64,000 nt of DNA from Mycobacterium adipatum (GCF_001644575.1 NZ_CP015596.1:1922001-1986000); one strand, 5' to 3'; shown: positions 10,806 to 21,011, numbered from the stretch's first letter. A program made the numbers and translations. The notes: generated by a model not told the origin, from the letters alone.

Positions 10806-11603
10806 GTGGAGATCATTCCGCCGCGACTCAAGGAGCCGGCCTACCGGCTGTATGAATTGCGGCTGCGCAGGGAATTGGCGCAATCGAGATCCCAACTGCC
10901 ACGCCACATCGCCGTATTGTGTGACGGAAATCGCCGCTGGGCCCGCGACGCCGGGTTCGACGATGTCAGCTACGGCTACCGCAAGGGCGCGGCGAAGATC
11001 GCCGAGATGCTGCGCTGGTGCCAGGCCGCCGGTATCGAGCTGACGACGGTCTATCTGCTGTCCACCGAGAATTTGCAGCGCGACCCCGACGAACTCGCCG
11101 CGCTCATCGAGATCATCACCGATGTCGTCGAGGAGATCTGCGACCCGGCCAACCGCTGGAGCGTGCGCACCGTCGGTGACCTGGAGCTGCTCGGCGAGGA
11201 GCCGGCGCGCCGGCTGCGCGACGCCGTCGAGGGCACGGTGGGCACCTCGGCGCCCGGTGCGTTGCAGGTCAACGTCGCCGTCGGCTACGGCGGCCGGCAG
11301 GAGATCGTCGATGCGGTGCGCGGCCTGCTGAGCAAGGAACTGGCCAACGGCGCCACCGCCGAACAGCTCATCGAGTCCGTCACCGTCGACGCCATCTCGG
11401 AGAACCTGTACACCTCGGGCCAGCCCGATCCCGATCTGGTCATCCGAACCTCCGGTGAGCAACGACTCTCGGGATTCCTGCTGTGGCAGAGCGCCTATTC
11501 GGAGATGTGGTTCACCGAGGCGCACTGGCCGGCGTTCCGCCGGGTGGACTTCCTGCGCGCATTGCGCGACTACACCATGCGGCACCGCAGGCACGGCAGG
11601 TAG
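10806..11603 (+). CDS. Short-chain Z-isoprenyl diphosphate synthase (Z-FPP synthase)
   Basis: A 265-residue cis-prenyltransferase. The pyrophosphate-binding motif CDGNRRWARDAGF is near residue 39, and the C-terminal signature RTSGEQRLSGFLLWQSAYSE is near 200-220. Rv1086 at this locus condenses IPP with GPP to omega,E,Z-FPP, the precursor of decaprenyl phosphate for arabinogalactan and peptidoglycan assembly. The GTG at 10806 (MEIIPPRLKEPAYRLYELR) matches the Rv1086 N-terminus. It is divergent from trhA with a 56-bp spacer. Confidence 0.92.
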   Translation: MEIIPPRLKEPAYRLYELRLRRELAQSRSQLPRHIAVLCDGNRRWARDAGFDDVSYGYRKGAAKIAEMLRWCQAAGIELTTVYLLSTENLQRDPDELAALIEIITDVVEEICDPANRWSVRTVGDLELLGEEPARRLRDAVEGTVGTSAPGALQVNVAVGYGGRQEIVDAVRGLLSKELANGATAEQLIESVTVDAISENLYTSGQPDPDLVIRTSGEQRLSGFLLWQSAYSEMWFTEAHWPAFRRVDFLRALRDYTMRHRRHGR

Positions 11604-11607
11604 CCCG

Positions 11608-12966
11608 ATGGCGGGCCTGTCGGCAGTGGTCTTCGCGCTCAGCTGGTGGCTCGGGTTGTATCTGCTCGCGCGAGATCCGCGCAAGCCGGTGCTGGTGCTG
11701 GCCGCCGCGGGGTTGACGAGTTTCGCCGCCGTCGTGGCCCTCGACGCCGTGCGGGTGAGTACCGAATCCGCTGCGTTGGGCCGGATCGAGATCTACCTGG
11801 TGGCGTTGCCGGGCATCTTCTGGTTCGCGGTGCTCGCCGAACTGTCCCGGCCGGGCGAGACGGGGCGCGGTCGGGTGCGCGAGATCGTGCTGGTCTGCGC
11901 GGTGGCGGCGGTGGCGTTCACCGGCGCAGCCCTGGCCGGCAGCGTGTCGGGGCCGCTGCGCGCCGGGCACTGGGCGATGTTCGCCGCCGTCTCGGTGCCG
12001 TCGCTGGGGGCCATGGTGACCGCGGTGCTGCGCCCTGCCCAACCGGTGCCGGTGGTGCGGTTCGTCCTGGTGGCCACCCTGTTCTTCGCGCTCGGCAACG
12101 CGATCCTGGTGATCCCGCTCGGTCTGCTGCCGAGCTGGCTGGCGCTGGCCTCCACCGGCTTCGACGTGGCACTGCTCGGCGTCGCGGTGGCGCTCTGGGA
12201 TGCCTTCGACGAAGGACAGGCGCTGCGCGCGGACATGCTGCGGTCCTTCATCGCCACGGCGGCGATCGCGACGCTGTTCGGTGGACAGGCGGTCATCGGG
12301 CTGGCGGTCGCGGGCCCTTCGGCGACGACCGCGTTGACCGTGTTGTTGTTCACCAGCCTGGCCATCGCCATCACGATCAACGTGCTGGCCGACCCGCTGG
12401 CCGGTGTGCTGGACCGGCTGGTGTTCTCGCGCTCACCCGCGCTGCGCGCCGAGCGCGCCGCCCTGCGCAGCACCGAGGCGGCGTTGCCACTGCGGGCGCA
12501 CAACCCGCTCGACGAGCTCGACGATGACACCTTCGCCAGGTTGACCCGGCGCGCGCTGGGGCATTACGGCGATCTGTCCAAACTGGTGGCCAGCCCGCTG
12601 ACCGCGCTGCCGGCCATCGACGAGCGGCTGGCGGCCCGTGGGGCGGCGGATCAGCCGCTGGAGCGGGCCAACGAACTCAAGGCGTTGCTCGCCGACCGCA
12701 TCGCCGCACTCAAACCGCGGGACGGTGGCGACTTCGGCACCAGCGAACAGTGGCGGCACTACAACTCGCTGTACTTTCCCTACGTCGTCGGCGTGCGCGC
12801 CTATGCGCAGAATGCGACCGCGGCCGGCCTGGATCCGGTGGCGCGGCAGGCCTGGCAGTGGCTGGTCACCGAGGTGCCGCAGCGCTCACTGCACAACTGG
12901 CAGAACGCGGCGGCCCGCGTCATCGCCGCCGATCTGCGCGGCGGGCTGCTGGCGCAGGCTCGCTGA
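11608..12966 (+). CDS. Multi-pass membrane protein of unknown function
   Basis: A 452-residue protein starting 4 bp after the Z-FPP synthase stop, so almost surely in its operon. Residues 1-280 hold about eight hydrophobic helices. Residues 285-452 form a soluble C-terminal domain with acidic and Trp-rich stretches (FGTSEQWRHYNSLYFPYVVGVRAYAQN). The layout of seven or eight helices plus a cytosolic domain resembles sensor-type proteins, but I see no kinase, HTH or cyclase motif. The C-terminal HYNSLYFPYVVG segment may help find relatives. No function assigned. It stands where PE_PGRS genes follow Rv1086 in M. tuberculosis. Confidence 0.75.
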   Translation: MAGLSAVVFALSWWLGLYLLARDPRKPVLVLAAAGLTSFAAVVALDAVRVSTESAALGRIEIYLVALPGIFWFAVLAELSRPGETGRGRVREIVLVCAVAAVAFTGAALAGSVSGPLRAGHWAMFAAVSVPSLGAMVTAVLRPAQPVPVVRFVLVATLFFALGNAILVIPLGLLPSWLALASTGFDVALLGVAVALWDAFDEGQALRADMLRSFIATAAIATLFGGQAVIGLAVAGPSATTALTVLLFTSLAIAITINVLADPLAGVLDRLVFSRSPALRAERAALRSTEAALPLRAHNPLDELDDDTFARLTRRALGHYGDLSKLVASPLTALPAIDERLAARGAADQPLERANELKALLADRIAALKPRDGGDFGTSEQWRHYNSLYFPYVVGVRAYAQNATAAGLDPVARQAWQWLVTEVPQRSLHNWQNAAARVIAADLRGGLLAQAR

Positions 12967-12974
12967 CCTCCACC

Positions 12975-12998
12975 CGAGGCCTCTTCTCCTAGGCCTCG
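12975..12998 (+). terminator. Palindromic hairpin after the membrane-protein gene
   Basis: A perfect 8-bp inverted repeat CGAGGCCT/AGGCCTCG encloses an 8-nt loop, 8 bp after the stop codon. No T-run follows, so termination is inferred. Nothing else was recognised in the 262-bp gap 12967-13228. Confidence 0.5.
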
Positions 12999-13228
12999 TC
13001 CCTCGGCCGCATCGGCGTGACCTGCGGTTGGCAGTGCTTGGCAGCGTCCGGCGTCGAGCTGGCAGTGCCCGGCGAGCAGGGTCGAAGACGTCAGAAGTTC
13101 GTCCGACCCACCGGTGCGGGGTGTCCCGCGCATCCGGGGTGCAGGTGCCCGGGTGTCGAGGCTCGCGGAGGCGCCCGCACCGGTCTGAGACACCGCCGCA
13201 TTCACTGGTTCCCCCGAAAGGAAGCTCC

Positions 13229-13633
13229 ATGTCCGCCATCACCGCCCCTGCCGTATCCACCCGACCCGACTCCTTCCTGCGTCTCGCCATGCGCGCCGAT
13301 GCGGTGATCAGTGGCGCCGCCGGCGTCGGGCTCCTGCTCCTGGCCCGTCAGGTGGCCGAGGTGTCGGGCACCACCGCCACCGTCGAATACGCGACCGGCG
13401 CGTTCTTCGTCGTGTTCAGCGCCATTGTGCTGGCGCTGGCGGCGCGGCCGGCCGTGCGCACAGCCGGGCTGCTGCTGGCCATCGGCAACCTGCTCTTCAG
13501 CGTGCTCACCGTGGTGGTGGTGCTCGCCGGCGTCTGGCCGTTGACCACCACCGGGGTGATCCTGACGCTCGGCACCGGCGCCTACACCCTGGTGATGGCC
13601 GAGCTGCAGTACGTCGGCGTGCGCCGCATCTGA
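13229..13633 (+). CDS. Small four-helix membrane protein
   Basis: A 134-residue protein with a GAAAGGAAG ribosome-binding site ahead of ATG 13229. After a soluble 25-residue start, about four hydrophobic helices are visible (ISGAAGVGLLLLARQV, TGAFFVVFSAIVLALAA, TAGLLLAIGNLLFSVLTVVVVLA and GVILTLGTGAYTLVMAEL). It resembles many small actinobacterial integral membrane proteins without known role. It is convergent with coaA, 11 bp apart. Confidence 0.75.
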   Translation: MSAITAPAVSTRPDSFLRLAMRADAVISGAAGVGLLLLARQVAEVSGTTATVEYATGAFFVVFSAIVLALAARPAVRTAGLLLAIGNLLFSVLTVVVVLAGVWPLTTTGVILTLGTGAYTLVMAELQYVGVRRI

Positions 13634-13644
13634 AGCGAGCGAGA

Positions 13645-14577
13645 TCAGAGCTTGCGCAGGCGCAGCCGGTTGATCGAGTGATCGGCGTCCTTGCGCAACA
13701 CCAGGGTGGCGCGCGGCCGGGTCGGCAGGATGTTCTCGATCAGGTTGGGACGGTTGATCGAATGCCAGATGTCGCGGGCGGCGAACACCGCCTGCTCATC
13801 GGTGAGCGTCGAGTAGTGGTGGAAGTGCGAGGCCGGGTCGGCGAACGCGCCGGCCCGCATCGAGAGGAATCGCGAGATGTACCACTGCTCGATGTCCTCG
13901 ACGCGGGCGTCGACGTACAGCGAGAAGTCGAACAGGTCCGACACCATCAGCGCGGGGCCGGTCTGCAACACGTTGAGACCCTCGAGGATGAGGATGTCCG
14001 GCTGGCGGATCATCTGCTTCTCACCCGGGACGATGTCGTAGATCAGGTGTGAATACACCGGCGCGCAGACCTTGTCGGCGCCCGATTTCACCGCGGTGAC
14101 AAACCGCATCAAGGCCCGGCGGTCGTAACTCTCCGGGAAACCCTTTCGGTGCATGAGGTTTCGTCGCTGCAGCTCGGCATTGGGGTAGAGGAACCCGTCG
14201 GTCGTGACCAGGTCGACGCGGGGGTGGTGCTCCCAGCGGGCCAGCAGGGCCTTGAGTACACGCGCGGTGGTGGACTTACCGACCGCCACGCTGCCGGCGA
14301 CGCCGATGACGAAGGGGACCGGCCGGTCCGGGTTCTGCTCGCCGAGGAACTCGGCGGTCGCGGCGAACAGGCGCTGGTGCGCGGCGACCTGCAGATGGAG
14401 CAGTCGGGCCAGCGGCAGGTACACGTCCTCGACCTCGGCCAGGTCCATCTGCTCGCCGAGGCCGCGCAGCCCGAGGAGTTCGGCTTCGGTCAGGGCCAAC
14501 GGGGTCGACATACGCAACGAGCGCCATTGGGTCCGGTCGAACTCCACATATGGGCTCGGCTCGCTGGGCCGCGGCAT
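13645..14577 (-). CDS. coaA: Pantothenate kinase type I
   Basis: A 310-residue enzyme phosphorylating pantothenate, the first committed step of CoA synthesis. The Walker A motif is [12 protein letters not shown] near residue 100. [13 protein letters not shown] and [12 protein letters not shown] are P-loop kinase and substrate-site hallmarks, and the C-terminus [24 protein letters not shown] is nearly invariant in mycobacteria. The start at 14577 gives the known N-terminus ([26 protein letters not shown]). The frame stays open far upstream, but that part is an antisense shadow of the next genes. Matches Rv1092c. Confidence 0.96.
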   Translation of the reverse strand: MPRPSEPSPYVEFDRTQWRSLRMSTPLALTEAELLGLRGLGEQMDLAEVEDVYLPLARLLHLQVAAHQRLFAATAEFLGEQNPDRPVPFVIGVAGSVAVGKSTTARVLKALLARWEHHPRVDLVTTDGFLYPNAELQRRNLMHRKGFPESYDRRALMRFVTAVKSGADKVCAPVYSHLIYDIVPGEKQMIRQPDILILEGLNVLQTGPALMVSDLFDFSLYVDARVEDIEQWYISRFLSMRAGAFADPASHFHHYSTLTDEQAVFAARDIWHSINRPNLIENILPTRPRATLVLRKDADHSINRLRLRKL

Positions 14578-14607
14578 ATCGCAAGTCTTGCATTTACGGT
14601 TGACGGT

Positions 14608-15801
14608 ATGGACGCCAGCACCCTCATTGACGAATATCTCTTGCTCGGTCTGCGCTTCGACCGGGTCGAGGAGGGATACGTCGACTCGTTCGTCGGCGAC
14701 CCGGCGCTGCGCCAGCGGGTCGCCGACGAACCCGCACCCGACCCGGCCGAGCTGGCCCGCACCGCCCGGCGGCTGCTGGCCGAGGTGCCGGCCGCCGGCC
14801 TGGACGCCCAGCGCGCCGACTATCTGGCCGCGCATCTGAAGGCGCTGGCCTGCGCCGGGCGCAAGTTCGCCGGCGAGGAGGTCGGGTTCGTCGAGGAGGT
14901 GCGCGAGTACTTCGACGTCGACATCGTCAAGGGCGACCCCGACGGCTACCGCGACGCCCACCAGAAGCTCGACGAAGCCCTGGGCGGCAGCGGGCCGTTG
15001 GCTGCGCGGCTGCAGGCCTACCGCGCCGGTGAGGAGATCCCGCCGGAGCGACTGGAGGAATGCATCCACGCGTTCTCCTCGGCGCTGCGCGACACGGTGC
15101 GCGCCACCTTTCCGCTGCCCGAGACCGAGACGATCACCTACGAGGTGGTCACCGACAAACCGTGGTCGGGCTTCAACTACTACCTGGGCGACTACACCTC
15201 GACGGTCGCGGTCAACGCCGACCTCAAACAGCAGATGTCGAACCTGCCGCGCCTCGTCGCGCACGAGTCCTATCCGGGCCACCACACCGAGCACTGCCGC
15301 AAGGAGGCAGGTCTGGTGGCCGCCCAGAATCAGCAGGAGCAGACCATCTTCCTGGTCAACACCCCGCAATGCCTGATGGCCGAGGGGCTGGCGGACCTGG
15401 CGCTCTACGCCGTGCAGGGACCGTCCTGGGGCGCCTGGGCGGCGGAGATCTACGCCGATCTGGGCCTGCGGTTCGACGGTGAGCGGTCGGCGGCCATCTC
15501 CGAGGCCGCCGCGGCACTGGCCGATGTGCGCCAGGACGCGGCACTGATGCTGCACGACGAACACCGCGACGCCGACGAGGTGGCGGCATATCTGAGCCGC
15601 TGGCTGCTGGTCAACGATGAACGGGCCCGGCAGATGCTGCGGTTCCTGTCCTCCCCGCTGTGGCGCGCATACACCAGCACCTATGTCGAGGGGTACCGGT
15701 TGCTGCGGGCGTGGATCGATGACCGGCCGGCGCAGGTGTCGCTGACCGAGCGCTTCACCAGGCTGCTCGACGAGCCGCTGATCCCGTCCAGCCTGCGGTA
15801 A
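14608..15801 (+). CDS. DUF885 family protein (putative metallopeptidase)
   Basis: A 397-residue protein divergent from coaA (30-bp gap). The key motif [11 protein letters not shown] near residue 220 is the DUF885 H-E-x-x-P-G-H-H zinc-site pattern, with a further acidic residue region [11 protein letters not shown] about 35 residues downstream as the probable third ligand, as in gluzincin-like folds. The family is DUF885, often annotated as a lipoprotein or peptidase. No signal peptide or lipobox is present here, so it should be cytosolic. Substrate unknown. The ATG at 14608 was chosen because the sequence upstream is antisense to coaA. Confidence 0.82.
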   Translation: MDASTLIDEYLLLGLRFDRVEEGYVDSFVGDPALRQRVADEPAPDPAELARTARRLLAEVPAAGLDAQRADYLAAHLKALACAGRKFAGEEVGFVEEVREYFDVDIVKGDPDGYRDAHQKLDEALGGSGPLAARLQAYRAGEEIPPERLEECIHAFSSALRDTVRATFPLPETETITYEVVTDKPWSGFNYYLGDYTSTVAVNADLKQQMSNLPRLVAHESYPGHHTEHCRKEAGLVAAQNQQEQTIFLVNTPQCLMAEGLADLALYAVQGPSWGAWAAEIYADLGLRFDGERSAAISEAAAALADVRQDAALMLHDEHRDADEVAAYLSRWLLVNDERARQMLRFLSSPLWRAYTSTYVEGYRLLRAWIDDRPAQVSLTERFTRLLDEPLIPSSLR

Positions 15802-15834
15802 CTGAGGGTCGGAGCCGGGCGATAAGCTGAGCCC

Positions 15835-17289
15835 ATGACTGCCGACTCGTCGTTGACCGCTCCGGGTGTCGAATACGCCGCCACCGCCAGCGAGGCCTAC
15901 CGGGCCGCGCTGGCCGTGATCGAGTCGGTTGAGCCCCGCATTGCCGCCGCAACCCGCAAAGAGCTTGCCGATCAACGTGATTCGCTCAAGCTGATCGCCA
16001 GTGAGAACTACGCGTCGCCGGCCGTGCTGTTGACCATGGGCACCTGGTTCTCCGACAAGTACGCCGAGGGCACCATCGGGCACCGCTTCTATGCGGCCTG
16101 CCAGAACGTCGACACCGTCGAGGCGCTGGCCGCCGAGCACGCCCGCGAACTGTTCGGCGCCCCGTATGCCTACGCGCAGCCGCACTCGGGCATCGACGCG
16201 AACCTGGTGGCGTTCTGGGCGATCCTGGCCACCCGGGTCGAGGCTCCGGGCCTGGCCGAACTCGGCGCCAAACACGTCAACGACCTGTCCGAGCAGGACT
16301 GGGAGAAGCTGCGCGCCAAGCTGGGCAACCAGCGGCTGCTGGGCATGTCGTTGGACACCGGCGGACACCTGACCCACGGTTTCCGGCCCAACATCTCGGG
16401 CAAGATGTTCCATCAGCGCAGCTACGGCACCGACGCGCAGACCGGCCTCATCGATTACGACGCGGTGGCCGCCGCGGCCCGCGAGTTCAAGCCGCTGATC
16501 CTGGTCGCCGGCTACTCCGCCTACCCGCGCCGGGTGAACTTCGCCAAGATGCGTGAGATCGCCGACGAGGTGGGTGCCACCCTGATGGTCGATATGGCGC
16601 ACTTCGCCGGTCTGGTGGCCGGCAAGGTCTTCACCGGCGACGAGGACCCGGTGCCGCATGCGCATGTCACCACCACCACCACGCACAAGTCGTTGCGCGG
16701 ACCGCGCGGCGGCCTGGTGCTGGCCACCGAGGAGTACGCGCCCGCCGTCGACAAGGGCTGCCCGATGGTGCTGGGCGGACCGCTCTCGCACGTGATGGCC
16801 GCCAAGGCCGTCGCGCTGGCCGAGGCCCGTCAGCCCGCGTTCCGCGAGTACGCCCAGGCGGTCGCCGACAACGCCCAGGCGCTGGCCGAGGGCTTCACCA
16901 AGCGCGGCGCCCGTTTGGTCACCGGCGGCACCGACAACCACCTGGTGCTGCTCGACGTCACCTCGTTCGGGCTGACCGGCCGGCAGGCCGAGTCGGCGCT
17001 GCTGGACGCCGGCGTGGTCACCAACCGCAACGCCATCCCGGCCGACCCGAACGGCGCCTGGTACACCAGCGGCATCCGCTTCGGCACCCCGGCACTCACC
17101 ACCCGCGGCTTCGGCGCCGCCGAGTTCGACAAGGTCGCCGAGCTGGTCGTCGACGTGCTGTCCAACACGGCCGCCGAGGGCTCGTCGAAGGCGAAGTACA
17201 CCACCGCCGACGGTGTGGCCGACCGGGTGCACGCCGCCTCCGCCGAGATCCTGGCGGCCAACCCGCTCTATCCGGGATTGACGCTGTAG
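15835..17289 (+). CDS. glyA: Serine hydroxymethyltransferase, long divergent form
   Basis: A 484-residue PLP enzyme converting serine and tetrahydrofolate to glycine and methylene-THF. The signatures are present: KLIASENY near 52-60, [41 protein letters not shown], and the PLP lysine K285 in [15 protein letters not shown]. It is about 55 residues longer than the standard 426-residue mycobacterial GlyA1, with insertions around 131-170. NVDTVEALA replaces the common HVDVVE. It thus belongs to a different SHMT branch, similar in style to long forms I recall from Streptomyces and Chlamydia. It sits in the Rv1093 slot. Confidence 0.93.
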   Translation: MTADSSLTAPGVEYAATASEAYRAALAVIESVEPRIAAATRKELADQRDSLKLIASENYASPAVLLTMGTWFSDKYAEGTIGHRFYAACQNVDTVEALAAEHARELFGAPYAYAQPHSGIDANLVAFWAILATRVEAPGLAELGAKHVNDLSEQDWEKLRAKLGNQRLLGMSLDTGGHLTHGFRPNISGKMFHQRSYGTDAQTGLIDYDAVAAAAREFKPLILVAGYSAYPRRVNFAKMREIADEVGATLMVDMAHFAGLVAGKVFTGDEDPVPHAHVTTTTTHKSLRGPRGGLVLATEEYAPAVDKGCPMVLGGPLSHVMAAKAVALAEARQPAFREYAQAVADNAQALAEGFTKRGARLVTGGTDNHLVLLDVTSFGLTGRQAESALLDAGVVTNRNAIPADPNGAWYTSGIRFGTPALTTRGFGAAEFDKVAELVVDVLSNTAAEGSSKAKYTTADGVADRVHAASAEILAANPLYPGLTL

Positions 17290-17345
17290 AACACGCCGGG
17301 CGGGCGGATTTTAAAAACGTGTGAATGCGGGTTACAGTTACTTTT

Positions 17346-18176
17346 ATGGCTGAGAAACCCGTTGCCAACGCGTTGATCCTTGAGCTCGAGCCGGTCGTGG
17401 CGGAGAACCTGTCGCGCCATCTGGCCACCGAGGAACCCTGGTACGGCCACGACTACGTGCCGTTCGACCAGGGCGAGAACTTTGCGTTCCTCGGCGGTAA
17501 GGACTGGGATCCCTCCGATGTGACGCTGCCCAAGCCGATCACCGATGCCTGCGAGATCCTGCTCATCACCAAGGACAATCTGGCCGCGCACCATCGCGAG
17601 ATCGTCGAGCACTTCATTCTCGAGGAGAAGTGGGGCCGCTGGATCGGTCGCTGGACCGCCGAGGAGCACCTGCACGCCATCGCGCTGCGCAACTACCTGG
17701 TGGTCACCCGGGAGATCGACCCCGCCGCCAACGAGGATGTGCGCGTCGAGCACGTCATGAAGGGCTACCGGGCCGACCGTTTCACCCAGATCGAGACCCT
17801 GGTCTTCATGGCCCTGTTCGAACGCGCGCACGCCGTGTTCACCCGCAATCTGCAGGCGCAGATCACCGAGCCCACGCTGAAGGGCCTGATCGGCCGGATC
17901 GCCGCCGACGAGGAACGCCATGAGGAGTTCTTCGCCAACCTGGTGGCGCACTGCCTGGCCGGCGACACCCGTGCCGAGACCGTCGCCGCCATCGCGCGCC
18001 GGGCCGCCGCGTTCGAGGTCGTCGGCGGTGACATCGAGGCCTACGCCGACAAACGCGCCGTCGTCGCCGAGGCAGGCATCTTCGACGAGGCCGCCCGACG
18101 TGCCGTGATCGCCGACCGGATTGCCGCCTGGGGTGTCGCCGAGGAACCAGAGTTACGAGAGTTCACCGGCGCGTAA
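17346..18176 (+). CDS. desA2: Acyl-[ACP] desaturase-type diiron protein DesA2
   Basis: A 276-residue member of the stearoyl-ACP desaturase family. Iron-binding motifs are EEHLHAIALRNYL (E..H) near 105 and DEERHEEFF (EExxH) near 190. HHREIVEHFILEEKWGRW is also conserved. DesA2 is thought to desaturate meromycolate precursors in mycolic acid synthesis. The start MAEKPVANALILELEPV matches Rv1094, and an earlier in-frame GTG at 17325 is less likely. GTTACAGTTAC lies just ahead of the start, a candidate promoter or operator (MadR is known to control desA genes in mycobacteria), but this is not proven here. Confidence 0.92.
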   Translation: MAEKPVANALILELEPVVAENLSRHLATEEPWYGHDYVPFDQGENFAFLGGKDWDPSDVTLPKPITDACEILLITKDNLAAHHREIVEHFILEEKWGRWIGRWTAEEHLHAIALRNYLVVTREIDPAANEDVRVEHVMKGYRADRFTQIETLVFMALFERAHAVFTRNLQAQITEPTLKGLIGRIAADEERHEEFFANLVAHCLAGDTRAETVAAIARRAAAFEVVGGDIEAYADKRAVVAEAGIFDEAARRAVIADRIAAWGVAEEPELREFTGA

Positions 18177-18244
18177 CCTGTTGTGCCGGTTGACCCGGCG
18201 CGCCGTCAGGCGGTCCTGCTTCGGCGGGGGTAGCGTCGATTCCG

Positions 18245-18364
18245 ATGGCTAGCGAATTGCTTTGCTGTCCGGGCGGTACCGATCTTTTCGCGAGAACGGG
18301 ACCGGCCCCGGTCCTCGGTACCGCGGTGCCCGCCGAAACGCTTCCGCGGGGCCGCGGAGGTTGA
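18245..18364 (+). CDS. Possible 39-residue ORF upstream of phoH2
   Basis: ATG 18245 opens a 39-codon frame ([15 protein letters not shown]...) ending 10 bp before the phoH2 start. Mycobacterial phoH2 genes are reported to be preceded by a small antitoxin-like gene (phoAT), so a small ORF here is expected. I cannot show this is it: there is no clear Shine-Dalgarno and no similarity can be tested. The stretch also contains CGGTACCG twice (near 18279 and 18319), which could form a hairpin, so the region may instead be a structured leader. Confidence 0.3.
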   Translation: MASELLCCPGGTDLFARTGPAPVLGTAVPAETLPRGRGG

Positions 18365-18374
18365 GGAGCGCCTC

Positions 18375-19688
18375 GTGACCGATTCGCCGATCAGGACCTA
18401 TGTGCTCGACACTTCCGTGCTGCTGTCCGATCCCTGGGCATGCACACGGTTCGCCGAGCATGAGGTGGTTGTCCCTCTCGTGGTTATCAGCGAGCTGGAG
18501 GCCAAACGGCACCATCACGAACTTGGCTGGTTCGCCCGCCAGGCCCTGCGGCTGTTCGACGACCTGCGCTTGAAACACGGGCGGCTGGATCAGCCGATTC
18601 CCGTCGGCAGCCAGGGTGGCGTGCTGCACATCGAGCTCAACCACAGCGACCCCACCGTCCTGCCGGTCGGCTTCCGCACCGACACCAATGACGCCCGCAT
18701 CCTGACGTGTGCGGCCAACCTGGCCGCCGAGGGTAAGAACGTCACCCTGGTGAGCAAGGACATCCCGCTGCGGGTCAAGGCGGGTGCGGTCGGGGTGGAC
18801 GCCGACGAGTACCACGCCCAGGACGTCGTGACCTCGGGCTGGACCGGGATGGACGAGCTCGACGTGTCCGGCGAGGACATCGACACGCTGTTCGCCGACG
18901 GTGACCTGGATCTGGCCGAGGCGCGAGACCTGCCGTGTCACACCGGTGTGCGGCTGCTCGGCGGCGGCTCCTCGGCGCTGGGCAGGGTGAACGCGGACAA
19001 ACGGGTGCAGTTGGTGCGCGGTGATCGCGAGGTGTTCGGCCTCCGGGGAAGGTCAGCCGAACAACGCGTGGCGCTGGATCTGCTGCTCGACGAGTCCGTC
19101 GGCATCGTGTCGCTGGGCGGCAAGGCCGGCACCGGCAAATCGGCGCTGGCACTGTGCGCCGGACTGGAGGCGGTGCTCGAACGGCGCACCCAGCGCAAGG
19201 TGGTCGTCTTCCGCCCGCTGTACGCGGTCGGTGGGCAGGACCTCGGTTACCTGCCGGGCAGCGAGAGCGAGAAGATGGGCCCGTGGGCGCAGGCGGTCTT
19301 CGACACCCTGGAGGGTCTGGCCAGCCCGGCCGTCCTCGAGGAGGTGCTCAGCCGCGGGATGCTGGAGGTGCTGCCGCTCACCCACATCCGCGGCCGGTCG
19401 CTGCACGATTCCTTCGTGATCGTCGACGAGGCGCAGTCGCTGGAACGCAACGTGCTGCTGACGGTGCTGTCCCGCCTCGGTTCGGGTTCACGGGTGGTGC
19501 TCACCCACGATGTCGCCCAGCGTGACAACCTGCGCGTCGGCCGGCACGACGGTGTCGCGGCCGTCATCGAGAAGCTCAAGGGGCACCCGCTGTTCGCGCA
19601 CATCACCCTGATGCGCAGCGAGCGTTCCCCGATCGCGGCGCTGGTCACCGAGATGTTGGAGGAGATCACCCCCGACGCGCTGCCCTGA
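18375..19688 (+). CDS. phoH2: PIN-domain/PhoH ATPase fusion PhoH2
   Basis: A 437-residue protein. Residues 1-150 form a PIN ribonuclease domain ([21 protein letters not shown] and TNDARIL acidic residues). Residues 225-437 form a PhoH-type RecA-like ATPase, with Walker A GKAGTGKS at 249-256, Walker B VIVDEAQ at about 348-354 and downstream [10 protein letters not shown]. Mycobacterial PhoH2 has been described as a sequence-selective RNA helicase/RNase, linked to a small upstream antitoxin. It starts at GTG 18375 behind GAGGAG. The position matches Rv1095, but an IS now lies 5 bp after its stop codon. Confidence 0.93.
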   Translation: MTDSPIRTYVLDTSVLLSDPWACTRFAEHEVVVPLVVISELEAKRHHHELGWFARQALRLFDDLRLKHGRLDQPIPVGSQGGVLHIELNHSDPTVLPVGFRTDTNDARILTCAANLAAEGKNVTLVSKDIPLRVKAGAVGVDADEYHAQDVVTSGWTGMDELDVSGEDIDTLFADGDLDLAEARDLPCHTGVRLLGGGSSALGRVNADKRVQLVRGDREVFGLRGRSAEQRVALDLLLDESVGIVSLGGKAGTGKSALALCAGLEAVLERRTQRKVVVFRPLYAVGGQDLGYLPGSESEKMGPWAQAVFDTLEGLASPAVLEEVLSRGMLEVLPLTHIRGRSLHDSFVIVDEAQSLERNVLLTVLSRLGSGSRVVLTHDVAQRDNLRVGRHDGVAAVIEKLKGHPLFAHITLMRSERSPIAALVTEMLEEITPDALP

Positions 19689-19693
19689 GAAGT

Positions 19694-19777
19694 GATTTGT
19701 GGAGCCGCAGCCGTAATGGTTACGGTGTCGTGTCTCGGGACATCGCTGACACATATGTCTCGGGACATCGCTGACAC
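19694..19777 (+). repeat. IS left compound terminal inverted repeat
   Basis: The outer segment is GATTTGTGGAGCCGCAGCCG onward, followed by two direct copies of the 21-bp unit starting TGTCTCGGGACATCGCTGAC (19731-19751 and 19756-19776), separated by CATA. It ends exactly at the transposase stop codon (TAA complement at 19778-19780). Confidence 0.8.
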
Positions 19778-20983
19778 TTATGGTGCCGGTTGGGGCTCGC
19801 GAGTGCGATAGCTGCGGGTGGTCTTGTCGCCGGGTTGATATCTGCGTTTGGGGTTGGCGACCAGTGTGCGCACGAGTCGGTTTCCGCTGAAGATCGTGAT
19901 GTGGTCGCCGTCGCGGATGGCGTGGCATTGGTGCCCGGCCCACCGCAGCCCGACATTGACGTCGTAGGGGCCCACGTTGAGTCGTCCGGTTTTCTTATCG
20001 ACGACGTTGCAGGTGACAAAGACCGGTCCCGGCAGCGGCCGGGGTGCTGGGCGAGCGGATACGGTGGCGCTGAATACGGCCGCCGGCGTCACCCCGCGGT
20101 GGGCACGGTGGCGACGGTGATGGTTGTAGAAATCGCGGAACGCGTCCAAAAGCGTATTGAGTTCAGCGATGGTCATCGGCGCCCTCTGGGCCCGCAGCCA
20201 TTTCTTCAGGGTCTGCCAGAACCGTTCGATCTTGCCGCAGGTCTGCGGGTGATACGGGGTGGAGTTGATGGTCTGGGTCCCCAGCGTGCGCAGGTTGATC
20301 TCGAAGGCTGACTCGTGGCCGCGCAGGCGACCGGTGTAAACGGAGCCGTTGTCTGTCAACGACATTGCCGGAATCCCGCACTCCCAGATACCGGCCATGA
20401 TGACTGCCCAGACCAGCTCCCCGTCGGCATCACCGGTGGCCGCGTGCAGCCCGACCAGGTACCGGGAGTGATCATCGAGGGTGCCTGCGATCGCGACGTG
20501 GGTGCCATCGGCGAGTTGCCATTGCGTCCAGTCCGACTGCCAACACTCGTTGGGTCGGGTGAAGCAGAAGCGTTTGGTCGCTGATTTCGGCCGTTTCTGC
20601 GGCTGCGGGGTGATCATGCTATGGCGAGTCAGGATCCGCCACACCGTCGATCGTGAAGGCACCAGCGCGGCATCGACAGTACTGTCGTCGCGCAGTGACC
20701 ACACGATGGATTCCGGCCCATGATCAACGCCTTGGTCAAGCAACCGCTGCCGGCGATCCAGGACCAGCTTCTCTACCACCGCGCTGCTCTGCCCTGGGCA
20801 CCGACGCGGGCGCCGCGACAGGTCCTGCAGCCCGGCCAGGCCGTGCTGCAGGAACCGTCGTCGCCACTTGTAGAACGTCTCTCGGGAGATGTTCTCGCGG
20901 CGGCAGAACTCCGCCACATTGTCGATCTGCCCGGCCAACGCCGCAGCCATGCGAATGTCCATCGCCGTCACCTTCTGGGCCAT
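19778..20983 (-). CDS. IS481-family DDE transposase
   Basis: A 401-residue protein. The N-terminal helix-turn-helix is at about residues 8-45 (IDNVAEFCRRENISRETFYKWRRRF), with a second HTH-like part before 130. The rve integrase core has the DDE triad: Asp in ECWQSDWTQW, Asp in SLTDNGSVYTG, and Glu in HPQTCGKIERFWQTLKKW. A C-terminal domain with YHNHHRRHRAHRG-type residues (FYNHHRRHRAHRG) follows. It appears intact and full length with no frameshift, so the element could be active. It starts at ATG 20983 and is transcribed against the flanking genes. Confidence 0.93.
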   Translation of the reverse strand: MAQKVTAMDIRMAAALAGQIDNVAEFCRRENISRETFYKWRRRFLQHGLAGLQDLSRRPRRCPGQSSAVVEKLVLDRRQRLLDQGVDHGPESIVWSLRDDSTVDAALVPSRSTVWRILTRHSMITPQPQKRPKSATKRFCFTRPNECWQSDWTQWQLADGTHVAIAGTLDDHSRYLVGLHAATGDADGELVWAVIMAGIWECGIPAMSLTDNGSVYTGRLRGHESAFEINLRTLGTQTINSTPYHPQTCGKIERFWQTLKKWLRAQRAPMTIAELNTLLDAFRDFYNHHRRHRAHRGVTPAAVFSATVSARPAPRPLPGPVFVTCNVVDKKTGRLNVGPYDVNVGLRWAGHQCHAIRDGDHITIFSGNRLVRTLVANPKRRYQPGDKTTRSYRTREPQPAP

Positions 20984-21011
20984 GAACCATCCTGGTCGCG
21001 GCCCTACTCAG

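Noticed and set aside
13645..17232. A 1195-codon open frame on the minus strand running through coaA, the DUF885 gene and glyA
   Set aside because: Only the last 310 codons are coaA. The rest is antisense to clear genes and arises from GC-rich codon bias.
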